Assembly: GCA_019915135.1 (NCBI GenBank) | Contig: JAHLMK010000026.1 | Span: 394,323 to 458,322, forward strand | DNA length: 64,000 nt | Direction: 5' to 3' | DNA from: Strobilurus pachycystidiatus | Lineage: Eukaryota > Basidiomycota > Agaricomycetes > Agaricales > Physalacriaceae | Shown here: piece by piece, positions 12,672 through 25,619 of the stretch | Layout of the letters: each line of letters opens with the position of its first letter | How positions within the stretch are numbered: the stretch's first letter is position 1 | Translations under genes and position numbers: made by a program | Notes under the pieces: generated by a model | The model's input: only the letters and a program-made list of their open reading frames with translations | What the model was told of the DNA's origin: nothing | The model's database searches: none

Positions 12672-12888
12672 GAAGAAGCCCAGCAGCAAATCAGGCAGAA
12701 CAAGGACAACTATGAAGCCACGATTGACGATGCTCAAAACACTCGACGGCTGTTGAGCGACGGACATATGCAGAACAGGAGAAGGCCAGCGCGCAAACCG
12801 TGCGAAGTTCCTCGGAGGGAAAGTCCATGTCAGCTTCATCAGCCCCAGCCGCGGATACCGCAGTTGACAAGACTGATATCATTGAACT
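12672..12888 (+). pseudogene. 3' part of an unknown ORF split by the hAT insertion
   Basis: When the hAT element and one copy of its 8-bp duplication are ignored, one plus-strand frame is open from about 9302 through the junction to a TGA at 12886-12888. The predicted peptide has a Gln/Asn/Asp-rich helical stretch. A second frame of the same stretch (Ala/Ser-rich) is also open, so the true frame is uncertain. I do not recognise the protein. Confidence 0.3.
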
Positions 12889-13074
12889 GAGAGGAGAGGA
12901 ACCGCTTGCTCGTTACGGTCTTTGTTGGACAATTTGTCTCTTACATTATACATACCTCATCATTATTTTCTCACTGTCGCACGCAAATATTGCTCCGCAG
13001 AGTGTACTATCAATATCAGCTGTGATTGGAGCACATTCGTGGGTATGGGGCAGAGAGGGTTTTGAAATAAGCCC

Positions 13075-16000
13075 TTATCGACGGCCCCCATGACGCCGTT
13101 GAAGAGCAGATTTAGCTTTTTTCCTAGGACGAGCCTCTCCTGGTCCCTCTTCTGCATTGTATGACCTTTCCGAAGCGCCATCCTCTTCTTTTTCTTGACG
13201 TCTGCGCTTCTTGTTGTCAGAGTATTCAGGTGTCGGAAGAAAGGGTATTGCCGCCATTCGCTATTGGGCAATCAGATTGACGGTGATAACATGAAATTAG
13301 TGGGATATCACTCTGAATCTCGGCAAGACATGAATGAGATCGTGGCCCTTTATGTTTACTGGCGTCACAACACAAGGCCCGTGGAGCCTATTGGTCCGGG
13401 CCACAAACTCTGTCGGCTCGTATGCTTTTCTCACCAAGAACCCTTGGCCGTATGCCTGATATAGATCGAGCGGGAGGTCCTCCGGAATCTGAAAGAGGGA
13501 GTAGAGCAGGTAAATGTTTCTGCTGCATGTTCGTATGATGCGATTGATGTGGCCTGCCCTTGGCAAATCAGTTAGGCTATCAGCAAACAGAGCGAAAGTC
13601 CCTCTGTCAGACTGCTTTGCCCCTGTGTACTCCGTTCCATCAACTACCACCTTCGGAAAGCATTGTACATGGGTCGGCGGCGGTTCCGTTTGAAGCTCCA
13701 AAGAGGTCAGTCTCCGGAGTAACGACTCCTCCATAACCTGCGTGTTAGGCCGACCACAAACACCTTCAGTCAGGTGCACGTCGTCTTTCATCATGCGTAA
13801 ACCTAAGTTCTGTTCCTCTCAAACCTTGAGGTCTTGTTGAACAACCACCTGCACATTTTTTGTAGCCTGATCGTCGCTTTGAAGTATCCAGGCAAGGGCT
13901 GATCATTCCCCATGATGCTTCAGGAAAGTGCGCTCCATCTCACCTGGCGTCATTCAGTGAAGACCACTAGTCGCAATGAAGAAGCATGCCCATATATACC
14001 TAAGTGATTGTTGGTATTGGTGGTCTGCATGGTGTGATTCATTCGCTCGAAGCCTGCTGTCCTAAAGGCATGTGAAGGACCCATGTTCCTAAGGAAGTGG
14101 TCAAAGTGCCCAGCTATGTGGTGAATAGGTTTGACCTTGCGGTAGAGGTTCTGTGCTGTCTGCAGATATCGGGTTACATGCAAGCGATACAAATCTGCAT
14201 GAGCCGCAGACAATATTTTGTTGTTGGAGAGCAGTATGGTGTTCGTGAGGTCAAGATAATTTTGCAGCATACGCCGGAGTCAATGTCTTCGATGCGCAGC
14301 CTCCAATGCTTGTTCGCTGTCCTCTTCGCTGGCTTCAGAGGAAACAGACATACCCCCCAGGATTGGAGCTTGCTCCTCCTGGCCCCTCTCCGCTCCGTAT
14401 GCAGGTAAATATCCCCATAGTCGGATCAAGGTGATGGGGAGGTGGATGGTATTCAGGACTTGCCATTCGTCAGCCTTTAGTTTACCGCGGGATGGTGTGC
14501 CCCAATTGAGCGGGGCCTTGGATACGCCCAAGGGAAAGATAGACGCCGTTATGTCTTTGCAAACTTCATCCATCAGCTTTTTTCCCAAAACAAGGTCTCC
14601 TGTCTCTGCGTCTTGCTGGCTTAGGTTGGGTTGCATCTACATGTGGAGAGGTTTAACACCAGTACGCTGCCTTTGCAAGAGACTTACAAAACTCCATAAA
14701 GATTCCTCTAATTGTGATTTAGGCGATCCTTCCATATTGACCTCTACACGAAATTCATGACACCAAGCCTTTAGATCTGCGACTCTCATACGACGTAGAG
14801 CGGACTGTCCTAGCTTTCCCGCCATAAACTTCAAACACCACTTCTTCAGGCTATCGTCATAGTTTGATTTGGGGGGGGCTGGCGCCACTTGTCGAGGTCG
14901 CAAAAATGTGGATTGGATTGGCTCTGCCACAGTGGTAGAAGGCTGCTGCTCGGGAGCAGTTTGAAATGCAGATGTGGCTGGAGCAGACGTATCCGGGGCG
15001 GATGTACCGCGCGCAGTGTCTTCGCCCTCATCGTCAGCGTTGACGACCGGATTGGCAGTGCGATGGCCATTGTCCTCTGAACGGAGGTCTCGGATTTCTT
15101 AATGAGATTGATCAGCGGGGATAATGCGTAACCAATTAGCAGGGTGACTGGATTTCTAAGGAGAGTCAGCGACAGGGACTCTAAATCCAGAGGGAAGGAA
15201 AGCTCACATAATCAGCTAATGTCTGGATAAGCGCTTTCCTCTTTCCGCCGTACGGCAGGCCGTTGTCAAAGCAAATAGTCATCAGAACCTGATGTGAAAC
15301 GCCCTTCAAATACGCTGCAAACCCGTCCGTAATAGCGTCGGGAGCTACTTCGTTGATTCTATGTATGGCTGACACCAGAACATTGTCGGGAGGCCGAGCT
15401 GCGGAGCTGGTCCTTTTGCCGAACCCACCCTCAACATTCACATTGATGCCCCAGACCGTTCGACAATGATCTTGGGCAAGTCCAAGAAGGGAGAAGTGAA
15501 GTGAGTCCGGAACCACGCACGCGACCGCATCCCAATAGGGTAGGCAATTCAGAGCGGACCAGCGGACGTGGTGTTTCTTGAAGTGTGCCTCGCGATCTTT
15601 CTCTGTGGGCTGCAACCTCCACTGCTCCGCATCGTTTTTCATGGTGTCTCAGCTTCTGGGCGGCCAAGTTTCTGGATTGACGGTGTCAATTTCACTGATA
15701 GGAAGCACACAACAAGTGCAGAACGCTGTTGATGTTGCGCTGCTGAAGCCGCTGACTTGCCGGGCAGCCAACATGTCACAAATCACCAGGCCAAGAGCAG
15801 CCCAGACCCGCCGACCTTCAGGCGTAGCAGCGGTTTGGGTAAAGTGCACACCTTTCCAGAGCTCGTCAAGCTCGTCAACCAATGGCTCGAGGAACTGGTT
15901 GATACAATCTGTGGATGGGTGGCCTGGGATTACACCGACCAGATAAATATTCTCGGGAAGATACCGAAGATGGGCGGGCAAGTTGAGAAGGACGAGATAA

Positions 16001-17335
16001 ATTGCGGTGGAAGACCTGACCTGGAACTCAATGAGTTGACTGCACAGATGTAACAAGATCACGCACTTGTTTGGATTCGAGTGCATGAAATGGATTGAAC
16101 CCATCCATTCCCAAACCAAAGAGAAGGCACAGTTCGTTGAGATGAGTGTTACGCAAGAAAGAAGACCTCCCATCTGTGTCCTTGAAATGCCACCAAAATG
16201 GGGATTGCCAGATGTCTTCCATGACGGCTTGTTCATCAGAACCTTTGTATTTCTGCAGTAGCTCCTCCATTCCTGGTGACGCCATAAGTCGGGCTAACCA
16301 GTCTTTGAAGGACCTGTGATCGTATCTGAGGTGAGGGTGGGTGTCGTCGTCAAAGAGGTTTGCATCACAAGGTGGGGACTCCGATGTCGAACGAGAAGGG
16401 CACTTTGGAAATACCCCATGAGACCTTGCCAGCGCGCGATCCGGATGCAAGGAAAAGCAACGCGGACATAGGACATATGTCGTTGTTTTGGGAGTGAGAC
16501 GATAATCTCTGATGAAAGTCTCCCCATCTTTTGGGACAGAAAACGCCTGCATCTCGGAGAGGGTGGACAAGAAAGCTCTATATCCGGTCAACATGACCTT
16601 GCGCAATCGAATTGAGGCATGGAAGAAGTATGTCGCAATCAATAGCGCTAGAGCAAAGATGCGGACGGTATCTGGGCAAAATCAAAAGGGAAAGTGATAA
16701 AGGTCTACATGCCCTTTCAATGACCGTCTGATGGCAAAACTAGGAGCGCACCGGAGTTGTAAACGGACCGCCCATTGGAGCACTGCCGATACCACTCTTT
16801 CCCCTTGATGCTACCCAACTCTGCGATGAGACTGTGCGTTTTTGCTGAGACTTCTTGATGGACATTGCTGGGCACAGCACCTTCCGTCTTCAAAGCCATC
16901 CAAACCTCTAGAACACGACTCTCTAGAGTGAGAAAGGGCCCGTTATCAAACTCGCTGACAGAAAGACTGAATGCAGAGTTGATCAATGAAGGGGGGAATG
17001 TATAGAAAAAAGGTGTTTCCAGCTCCGGGTGCGCGAACCTCAAATGCCATTGAGAGATTTGAGAAAGACTTCCTTTGATTTCTGCGAGACGAAGCAACCA
17101 GGTGGACGAGGCGTGTCCAGATGTATGGGGTAACGGAGCTGAAGGCGGGGCAAGGACAGCTCCAGGAGACGATTGTCCAATGGGCCTTCAAATTTGCAGC
17201 AGATGTCGTTGATAGGTTGAATAGGGCATCATGGCCCCGGCGCGCAATTCACGGGTCACAGGGTCGCGATAATGCAGTTGGGAGTACTCCTCGCAGACAA
17301 AGGGACATTGGGCGCGGCTTCTTGTCCGTCATGTC
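13075..17335 (-). pseudogene. Tnp2-type (CACTA-like) transposase pseudogene
   Basis: The recognisable core is on the minus strand at about 16640-15180. It includes a cysteine pair region (VLCPRCFSLHP), the signature GLGMDGFNPF, LPAHLRYLPENIYLVGVIPG, CDMLAARQV and a Trp-Pro-Pro-Arg segment, all typical of Agaricomycete 'transposase family Tnp2' proteins. Introns are visible at 16021-16066 and near 16700. C-terminal segments follow at 14930-13950 and 13794-13075. At least two in-frame TGA codons interrupt it (15649-15651, where family members have Trp; 14280-14282), a third lies near 17180, and the N-terminal ~40 codons are out of frame with the proposed ATG. It is therefore a decayed copy. I did not find CACTA-type termini. 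Confidence 0.75.
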
Positions 17336-18101
17336 AAAGGCTTAGGGAACGTGAAACGGGGGTGAAAGTGTTATATGAGCAGTTGAAACACCTGGGTCCA
17401 TAAGTACTGATGATTGCTGACCGGATGAGATGACATATCTACGATTCCAAACTGATTCTACAATGATTCCAATCCGATTCCAACCAAATTCCAATCCGAT
17501 TTCAACTGGAACTAAGTATACTAAAGGGGACAAAGTGTCGCCTGGTCAGTGGTCATCAATCAATTGTGCTCGAGGTAAACGCCATGGAATCGCACGAGTA
17601 TAAGATAATGAAAATTGCGGTCCTCGGGCTCTTTAGATCTATCGAGAACGGTCAAAATCTCTACAACGGAGAGCGGATATGTCGTTATCAGGCCGCGCCC
17701 GAAGCAACACTTGGGTACAGAACCGCCGATTCAATTTGTGTCCAAATCTACTGCGAGGATGCCCAACATGTAGACGTGGACCGAGGCAGCAAGTGTCAAG
17801 TGGAACCCAGAATCAAAATGCTAAATACAAACTGTCCGATCCGTCCTCGCGTATCCCGCTCCCTGATGACCAATGGCGACTAACTCTTTGCGTTCAACTT
17901 CCATCTTGTATCGTATAGCATAGGATGCAGCAAGAGCTCAACTCTCATCAGCAATTTTTCGGCGCTTTCTCAACTTCTCTGACGTTGGATTGGAATAACT
18001 GTGAGATTATTCGGGATGTTCTGCGGAGGTGGTAATGAACAAGCCATCTGAACGTTAGATCGCCGGGTTTAACCTCGATATTTAGCGATCCCGACCATTT
18101 C
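17336..18101. other. Gap with short GATTCCAA-type repeats
   Basis: I see no gene. Between 17435 and 17505 the motif ATTCCAAnnnGATT recurs four to five times. A TATA-like ATATAA on the minus strand near 17370 could be the promoter of the Tnp2 gene. Confidence 0.35.
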
Positions 18102-19463
18102 ATGATCTCAGAATCAGATGGGTGTCTACCCGATGGTGTCCCGCGGCTGGAGTATCTCTACGGACAGATGCTTCACTTCATCTATCACAAACTGGGCCGC
18201 ATACCCACTACAGCCCTCGTTGTTCCTGACTTAGAAGCCTTGGATTGTCGGGAAGACCAGGCAACAGTCATCTTCTGTCGCCTTGCCATGTGGATTTGCC
18301 TCAAAAGTTCTATTCGTCAGGACTTTGTCAGCAAAATCTATCATTTACCTATTGAAAATCAGGCGATTGTCATGCGCGTTGTTCAGTTGGTACGCACTCG
18401 TTTCACTTCATGTCATAACCTAATGTCATCCCGTCTTATTCAATTTGTATATATTTATTGATCTGTTTATCTTAGCTCAATGCAGAGCTTGATTCCGAGG
18501 TTCAGGACACGCATCAAACAGGGACCACCATTGTAAGTTCAAGTCTCAAAACTCAGTGGGCAGGCCGCACTGATTGATGTCAGATATCCTCAAGCCCCTC
18601 ACCCACATGGACTCGCCATCCGTATAGACGCCCTTAAATTTGCCAACATCAAGCAACGTTTGTCCTAGATTGATCCTGTTGGCTAAACTGCAGTCACGAA
18701 TTCCAAATCTTAGAGAAGACAAGGCTCGCATACAGCGGAACTACGACAACTGCATTGCAACTTATCCTGAACCAAGCAATGCCGCCCACAATGCGGAGGA
18801 AGAGTTGATAATGCAATTAGAGGACAAAGTGTCTGTTTGCACTCGCGCTATAAATCTATTCACAGTTAACGTCGCCTTAGGCACACTCAAGAGGACCAGC
18901 TGGTGAATATGGAAGACTTGTTGTGTGCGCGGACCACTCGAATTGAGGACATGGAGCGAGAAATGCAATGCTTACGATCCGATTTCCAGGCCACCGCAGC
19001 GGACTTGGATCTGACAGTACAAAGGTAGACTTTTTTGTCCACTTCAACTTTAGGCTGTAGCGCTACTGCTTAGACTTAAAAGTGATAAGAGCGGTCTGGA
19101 GATTAAACTCCATGTTCAAACCGCCGCTGCATCAGCTGCCGCATAAAATCTTGCAGTCATGCAATCTAGTATGCAGGTGAGTTCCAACTTGGTACGTCTT
19201 CATTGTGTCCAGATATACTCCGCCAGGCGACGGAAACTGAGAGGATAGCGATGGAAAGGCGAGTCAAGATCTTGGAGTTTGATTGCGAGGAGTGTCGTAA
19301 ACAATCAGGACGCGAGGCCTCGGCACCACTGGTGATTGTACTGGTGGTGGAACCGGCAACGATGAACTTGATGGAATTAGCGAGAGGGGCGAAAGAGTTC
19401 TTTGGGGGGGCGCCAGCGTTACACCTTCTGGGTAGTACTCCGGCATCAGCTCTTAAGGAGTGA
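18102..19463 (+). pseudogene. Degraded gene for a coiled-coil protein
   Basis: An open exon at 18102-18390 is followed by short coding segments near 18478-18530, 18640-18905, 18905-19025 and 19215-19463, separated by intron-like stretches. The later segments encode long Leu/Glu/Arg heptad-like helices (MEDLLCARTTRIEDMEREM and similar), consistent with a coiled coil. Several stops (for example TAA near 19145) fall inside likely exons, so the gene looks broken. I recognise no family. Confidence 0.4.
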
Positions 19464-19479
19464 GGAGTCGGGGCTCATC

Positions 19480-21105
19480 CACTTCCATATTGTTGCTGTG
19501 ATACGAAGGTAACAGATCCGACACTTCTGAGATCGGCTTTGGACTCGTCGGACTGGGTCCACGACCTGGCGTCCCTGCTATCCTGGGGTTGGGAAAAGCA
19601 TCTTCCGCTGCAGGCTGAGACTTGTTCAACGGTCCCGGCTGGATAGCCAACACTTGTGAGACCGACATTGGACTCGTTGGACTGAGTCCACGACACGGCG
19701 TCGCTGCTATCTGGGGCGTGGCAGGAGCATCATCCGCTGCAAGCTGAGACTTGCTTATTGGAGTTGGCTGAATAGGCGACACTTCTGAGACCGGCAGGAG
19801 TGGCCGTGGCGGTGGCTGTGGTGAAGGGGGGCGAGAAATGATTGTTCAAATGACCAGCTTTTGGTACTTGAGTGCAAAATATCTCTTTGAGGGCGCTAGT
19901 GGCTTCGCCGTTCATTCTCGTGCTCCTCGATCAAACTCGATGCCGTCTATTCCCAGTTCCCGCTTATCTTCTTCATTTAACGCGAGAGCACTGCGCCACA
20001 GCACATTGTCGAAGGTTTGTCGAGCCGATATATCCAATGTTGCCAGCGGAAGATACTGCTTCATCTGGATGAAGATTCTCTCCCAGATAGGTTCAAATCT
20101 TTCTCCAATCCTCCTGATCTTCCTCCTGAGACTGGACTCAAACTGTCCTGGTCTTCGCAAGAAGAGCAACGCCTGCGACTCGGTGTAACTAACTTGGAAG
20201 GACGGCGGGAAGCGGAGGTTCATCTCGAATCGCAGCTTGTCCTGGTAGTGTATTGAGCCGCTTCCATTTCGACGGGCCCGGTCCATATCCTCTTGTTTCC
20301 GTATCACGTCTCCAATGAAGGAATCCACTCAATACGGTCCCCACGCTAGCTTGTCGAAAGGATTTGAACCCTTAGTCTTCTTCATCCTGATCAGATGTGT
20401 CCCGAGTTCTTCCCACCACGAGCGGACTTTACTCTTGCTGTTGGCCACTCGGTGTGAATTTAGGATGAGCATCAATCTAAAAGGGTCTTCCCAGATGTCG
20501 TCCAGATCCTTCATCGTTGAAGGAACCCGGTACTTCCGCTTAATGTCGTGATTCAGGAAGAAGCCCCCTAAATCCCTTCGAAAGTACACATATTGATGAC
20601 TGCCACTAGCCGTCCAAGTATTCCCGGGTGTTTGATCGTCCAGCAATTTCCAGTTTGGAAGTACCAAATTGCTCTCCTTGACTTCTGGTTCCATCAAAGT
20701 GGGCTTGTTATCAGTTGAGTCCAGCCTCTTGTCTTAGTTCGGCTAGCTAACACTTACTGGGATTCTCATGGTCAGTGGAGTAGACTTTTGCGCTAGCGCT
20801 GCGGACGTGTTCTGAGGTGCTATCTGGAGATAGCGTTAACTGGGTCATTAACTTTGAACGGCTGGTTGACACTTACCTTTTGCCTCAGTTCCTTCGCAGC
20901 CTCGCGTGGCGGGTTTCTTCTTGGCTGGGAAGGGCCAAGCTGCACCACACTAAGTTAGGCATTCATTTTTGTTCAACGCTAGCTTAAGCTTACTTTAGGT
21001 GCAGAGAGCGCTTAAAATCTTGGCTGAAGGTTGTCAAAATTATTCTAAGTCCCCATCACTCGGACTTATCTTACGGGGGCTGCTTCACTGTGGTCAGGTG
21101 GTGGT
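19480..21105 (-). pseudogene. Multi-exon hypothetical gene, 5' side cut by a solo LTR
   Basis: Several short minus-strand exons (in about 21105-20760, spaced by ~50-nt introns beginning GTAAG) lead into a long exon at about 20700-19912 and a Pro/Ser-rich 3' region with two 43-residue repeats (19773-19516). An in-frame TGA at 20329-20331 interrupts the long exon where a Trp or Arg codon would keep it open. At the 5' side the sequence stops exactly at the solo LTR at 21106. The charged, helical central part (LRRKIRRIGERFEPIWERIF) has no family I can name. Confidence 0.45.
19516..19773 (-). repeat. Two tandem 43-residue (129-bp) coding repeats
   Basis: Two consecutive 129-bp units (19773-19645 and 19644-19516) encode related Pro/Ser/Ala-rich 43-residue peptides, each beginning IQP and containing SPTSP. 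The divergence indicates an old duplication. The unit looks disordered. Confidence 0.65.
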
Positions 21106-22656
21106 TGTTAGGACCTGAGCCAGCACTCTCACGTACTCAAGCTCATGCAGCGCCACACGGCAACTGCACACCTCCATATGTGAATCCCATGTCCCAAAGC
21201 CGTCCTCGGGGTGGAGGCCAGGAGACCTCCTAGGCACTCTGCCTAGCAAGACTCCTGTTCATCTTGTCTAGCCGTTGTCTTGCTCAACGGTAGACCCATA
21301 GTGTCGTTGTGGATCCTATTCACCTGCGCCACTCATTACACTCCATTGGGGTAGCGCTACACAAGTGGGGATCAATGTCTAGCACCCTCGGTGCATAGAC
21401 AGCAATCCAACAGTGACTGCACCATTGCCTCGTCCTCGACGAGAGCAAACGTACAGCCAGTGTCCAAGAGATCCATCCATCTTCATCCCTGACCCACTCG
21501 ACAGAGATCCCCACGGGATACCATCAATGAGAGCGAGCGTCCAGTTGCATGGCATGTCGACGGCGTACTCAGTGACGCAAGGACAATCCTGTGGCAAAGG
21601 GATAGTGGAGAGGGAGGAGAGGATGACAAGTAAGAGTACGATTCAGCAGAGAGTGAAGCGTACAATGAGAGAGGGCCCCTTAGAGAGCAATTCCCCAATG
21701 GCAGAGGCAAGATGCCAAAGGGTACTGCGAAGGAATATACAATAGCGCAGATGCAATAATGTCCAGCTCTGAAGTACATGGGAGAATGTACTTCGACTTA
21801 TATACTGTTCTAGTGCCCCAAATCGGTTACTGACTGAGTCAGAGCTCCCACTGTGTCGGATGCGATGGAAGACACTTAATCCACTGTTTCAAGGGGCGGG
21901 GCGCCCGATCGGCGGGCTGCCATTGGTCGGGAGGGCGGGAATGGCGGGAGCATGCGCTCATGCGCCTAATTATAGACTTGGCTCGAGTCATAGGCTGCCA
22001 AGAAGTTCCTGGGATGACTCCAGAGACTCCTGAATGAGTCAGAGCGGGTAAAGGGCGGGATCCCGCCGCTCCACATGCTGCAGCGACTCCTGAGTGAGTC
22101 AGAGCGCCCAATGCGGCGGGATGACGTTCTGGAGGCGCTCTGAACCTTCTGGGACCTTCTCCATGGTTCTACAACCTTCTCCTGCGGTCCAGAGGCTCTC
22201 CAAGCGTCGAGTGTTAGTGTTGTGACTTCTCCTTCAATAGATATACCTCTAGATGACTCCACGAGTCTCTAGAGCGATTCTTGGTAGTGGTATCTTGTGT
22301 GTGCTTCCTTCTTGAGTGCTGTAGCTGGTCCTGAGTGTTGTGGCCATTACAACAATGTGTGCAATGGTCTGAGGAGTGACCCAAGACCAAGAGAAGCTAC
22401 TGTCATGCTGTGACAAGTACCGGTTCCCGGGTGTTCACATTAATCCCCTATGAGAGTATGTGCAGGTGCTCCCGGAGCTCCTGATGCGTCTAGACTCTGT
22501 CATCATCCTGCTTTACTTCCCGGTAGAGTATCTGTGGCATGGAAGATAGATCATAGATGCGTGTGCAGCCATTGTGAGCCAGAATTGTGGCTGTGGCGAT
22601 GAGCCGTGTGGCTGTGTAGATGAGACAAGTGGTCTGCCTGGAGACGCATCATGACA
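21106..22656 (-). mobile_element. Solo LTR, 1551 bp, with 5-bp TSD GTGGT (copy 1)
   Basis: On the minus strand the unit starts TGTCATGATG and ends GTCCTAACA. It is flanked by GTGGT at 21101-21105 and 22657-22661, a perfect 5-bp duplication. A virtually identical copy lies at 60108-61658 in the opposite orientation. There is no internal retrotransposon region on either side, so this is a solo LTR left by LTR-LTR recombination. It carries a TATATAAG box and three TGACTCA sites. Short open frames within it are not genes. Confidence 0.9.
21835..22101 (-). promoter_or_regulatory. Three TGACTCA (Gcn4/AP-1-type) sites in the LTR U3
   Basis: TGAGTCA occurs at 21835-21841, 22035-22041 and 22095-22101. 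In LTR orientation each sits in CTCTGACTCAnTCAG, upstream of the TATATAAG box. This is the consensus for fungal Gcn4-like bZIP factors. Binding is inferred. Confidence 0.5.
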
Positions 22657-23853
22657 GTGGTGTGATTTGGTACCATAGCATTAAGTGTAGTACAGACCAT
22701 GCTGTGTTCTTTATGGGCTAGATGCACGTTAAAATATATCTATCTATCCAGAAAGATCCCGAGCATTGTAACGTTAGGTCCGGATTCTTGGATTTAACGT
22801 CCTGCGCGGCACATGGTAGCGCTGCCGGTGTCCACGTGAGCCTTTTCTTTTTGTCCTCGCTCCGCCATCATTCAATCAACGAGAGGGTCGCGTCAAGAAC
22901 CTTAGAACAACGCCATGCTTGTACCAATGAGTGAGTCAAGTTAGCAATAAAATGAGATGCTCCTACCGCCACTGGCTACCAACTGGATAAATATTGGACA
23001 GTTCGTACTCCTTCAATCGGGGGCATTAGCAGTCAGTCTGTTGTTTGTGGCATCAAGGAGAGGTTGAGTTTAGGCCCAAAGCTTTGTATCTCAATGACTC
23101 ATGTACGATTGGACTGGATCGATCAGCCACGGATGGCTCTCGAGCTGCACAACAAGGCCTAAATGAACCTCCATGTTCAATTCTTGACAGGGATTCAGTC
23201 TGTCGTTCATGGCGTCGACGTTACAGTATGTTAACAAGGCGAGGAGGATCAAGTGGGGATACTTCTGACAAGAAATAGAGCGCGATGGAAAGCTACGTTG
23301 GCTTGCGAGATGATCCTGGGAAAGTGCAAAGTTATTCCATGTCACATGGCTGAGATATGGGTAACTTAAGACATGGCATCAGAAGTGATCTTCCGGAAAT
23401 GATTGACAGCTCCTGTGATTGGAGATAGCATCCCTAGGTAGGGGAGATAGCCTTGAGGCTAGTAGGTCAAGAAAGGAAGTCAGTAGCATGAGGCTACATG
23501 TCCAAAAATGGAAATTACTCGCAAATGCATTTGAGCTCATTTGGAGAAAGTTGATACCACACATGGGCATAATGGTGTGACATGTCCAAACTCATAGGAT
23601 GGGTCCGGGACATCATGAGAGACATGACAATGCAATCAGCAACATGGTAGCTATGACCGATGTCTTGTGATTTGCAATTTACTGCCAAATGATTTTGAGC
23701 TCATTTGGGGAAAGTTGAGATACCACAATGAGAACACTGCTGCTCGGTGCCAGACTGTACTGAGTGAGCTCAGACAGTATGAGAGAGTGTGTGAGAGGTG
23801 CAGAGGCCTCTGAAAACGCTCCCTACCCTTGGAATCCGCTTTTACTTTGAGAG
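22657..23853. other. Gene-poor stretch with an imperfect ~46-bp duplicated motif
   Basis: I see no convincing gene. A motif around TTTGAGCTCATTTGGnGAAAG occurs near 23520-23567 and again near 23682-23729, about 160 bp apart, which suggests the remains of a repeat. Short exon-like pieces on the minus strand near 22700-23340 may belong to the gene cut by the LTR, but I cannot assemble them. Confidence 0.35.
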
Positions 23854-25558
23854 ACCTCATTAGGGCAAGAATGAGCCTCCAGGAGAAATTCATCTTCAAA
23901 TATCACCATCCAAAGTGCTCACTTAATTTATCAAGTCAACATCACGTACGCATTCTTAAAGAAGACTCGTCTAAGAAACGAACTCGAGTTCCAAGTAATT
24001 CGGACTTGACTTTGTCAGTATTATTCATAAACGACTAGAGTTCGATTAGCTCACTTCCTGATGATAAGTAGAATGGGGTTAAGCTACAGAATGGTCTAGG
24101 TCAGCGTAAATGGGGATGAAAGCCCAGTAATGCTATCACAAGATACAACTATCCCCTTGGAATTCTAAGCCTAGAACCCACGATAGCACAAAATCGAGTA
24201 ACAGCCGAGCTATTCGAAGAAGCCAATAAAGATAAAGATGGTCAAGTGTTTTTCATGAATAATCCGCAATACGCCAAGAGCGTTAAGAATCAAGAAGCCA
24301 AGCTTCTTCAGATCTCAGGTGATTAAATCTGACCTGAAATCAGTAGAGATTGGAACAAGAAGACAGATTGCAAACAACAAGTCAACGATCTATCATGGAT
24401 CTTAGAGTGAATTCTTAAGCAAAATGAAGCTCTAGACTCAATCAGATAATCGAGACTGAATTGGTGACGCAATCTAAAGAATCCGAGTCGCAGAGAAGCA
24501 TTAAGAACAATTAAGAGCCAAGAGAAGATGAACCCCATGTGATAGATTCGACCAATAGCACGCAAGGATGTTGCAATCTGAGCTTGGAATTAGTCAACGT
24601 GGATCAACTCTAGAGGGTTTGTCATGAATAAACTGGCATAATAAGGAAATGGAAGCGCTTAGACTGGTGTCTACAGCGTGAAAATTAACTCCAAGTGGCT
24701 ATTAGTTAGTAAGTTAAGATTAGTGTACAGTAGGGACCAGTTTGTATAAAAGAAGTGTCGATACAGTATAATAGTTTAGTTTAGTGACCCGCAGCCACGA
24801 GCCCACAAAGCTCTATTGTAGTAATCTAACTCTGTATAAAATCGAGTTTGATTTGCACGCACCCAAAGAAACTCGAATCTGAGTCAAACCTAAGAATCAA
24901 AGAACAAACCTAACGCACTAAGAGCAAGGGTTTAGAACAAAAGTGAACTTAATCAAAGAGCAAAGTTCCTTGAATTTAACGTACTAGAGGTGGTGTTTCT
25001 GAGCATAGTATCTTCCTAGAGACACTACAGAGACTTTGCAGTCTGAGCCAGCCTTTCCCTAGAGAGGACCGTTCAGTCGCAAAAAGGCGTTAACCAGCAT
25101 AACCTCTTACAAATTCAAGTGCAATTTGAGTACAATTTGGTCTAAAACCCACGCAAACACTAAAAATCAAAGAATAAGCTCCTACCGAGGTTATAAGAAA
25201 CATACCAAGTGTGGCAATAAACTATTGTGTTCTTGATACAACCCCTCCAGCGCGAGGATTGTGAAAGTCGCATAGTTTAAGTTCAGTCAGAGGCTTGTGT
25301 ATTGTTCCCTGAAAAACCAGACAATTTGTCAATTGGTCAAAATCCCTACCACCCCCTTCAAACTCGCACTTTGTGCACACCTACGTTTCTGTTACGCAAG
25401 AACCTTGTTTTCAAGTGTAGTGTTGTAGTAAATCAAGCTCAATTTTCTATTGCAAAAAACCCAATATTACAAAAACCGCAGAAACCTTACTCTCATTCAG
25501 AGTATTAAGAGTTGTGTTGTTTGTTAGGTGTGATTCTATGCCTCTAAAATAACGTGCA
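23854..25558 (+). repeat. Gypsy 5' LTR
   Basis: This is a direct repeat of 54879-56582, starting at ACCTCATTAGGG and ending AACGTGCA. A GTATAAAAG motif near 24746 is a plausible promoter. The two LTRs differ by scattered substitutions and small indels that I did not count exhaustively. Confidence 0.9.
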
Positions 25559-25569
25559 CCTCAACTTTT

Positions 25570-25587
25570 TGGAGCCCACCGCGAGGG
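25570..25587 (+). other. Candidate primer-binding site
   Basis: TGGAGCCCACCGCGAGGG begins 11 nt after the 5' LTR. It starts with TGG, complementary to a tRNA 3' CCA end. I cannot say which tRNA is matched. Confidence 0.4.
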
Positions 25588-25619
25588 AGTCCTATATTTT
25601 GATCAATCAAATCGGTGGT

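Noticed and set aside
14097..16261. Plus-strand ORFs over the Tnp2 region
   Set aside because: They are shadows of the minus-strand transposase frames, which carry the family signatures.
17350..18101. CACTA-type terminal repeats around the Tnp2 gene
   Set aside because: No matching CACTA/TAGTG ends could be found on both sides.
21413..21745. ORFs inside the solo LTRs as genes
   Set aside because: They are short, overlap on both strands, and lie in promoter-type LTR sequence without splice or domain support.
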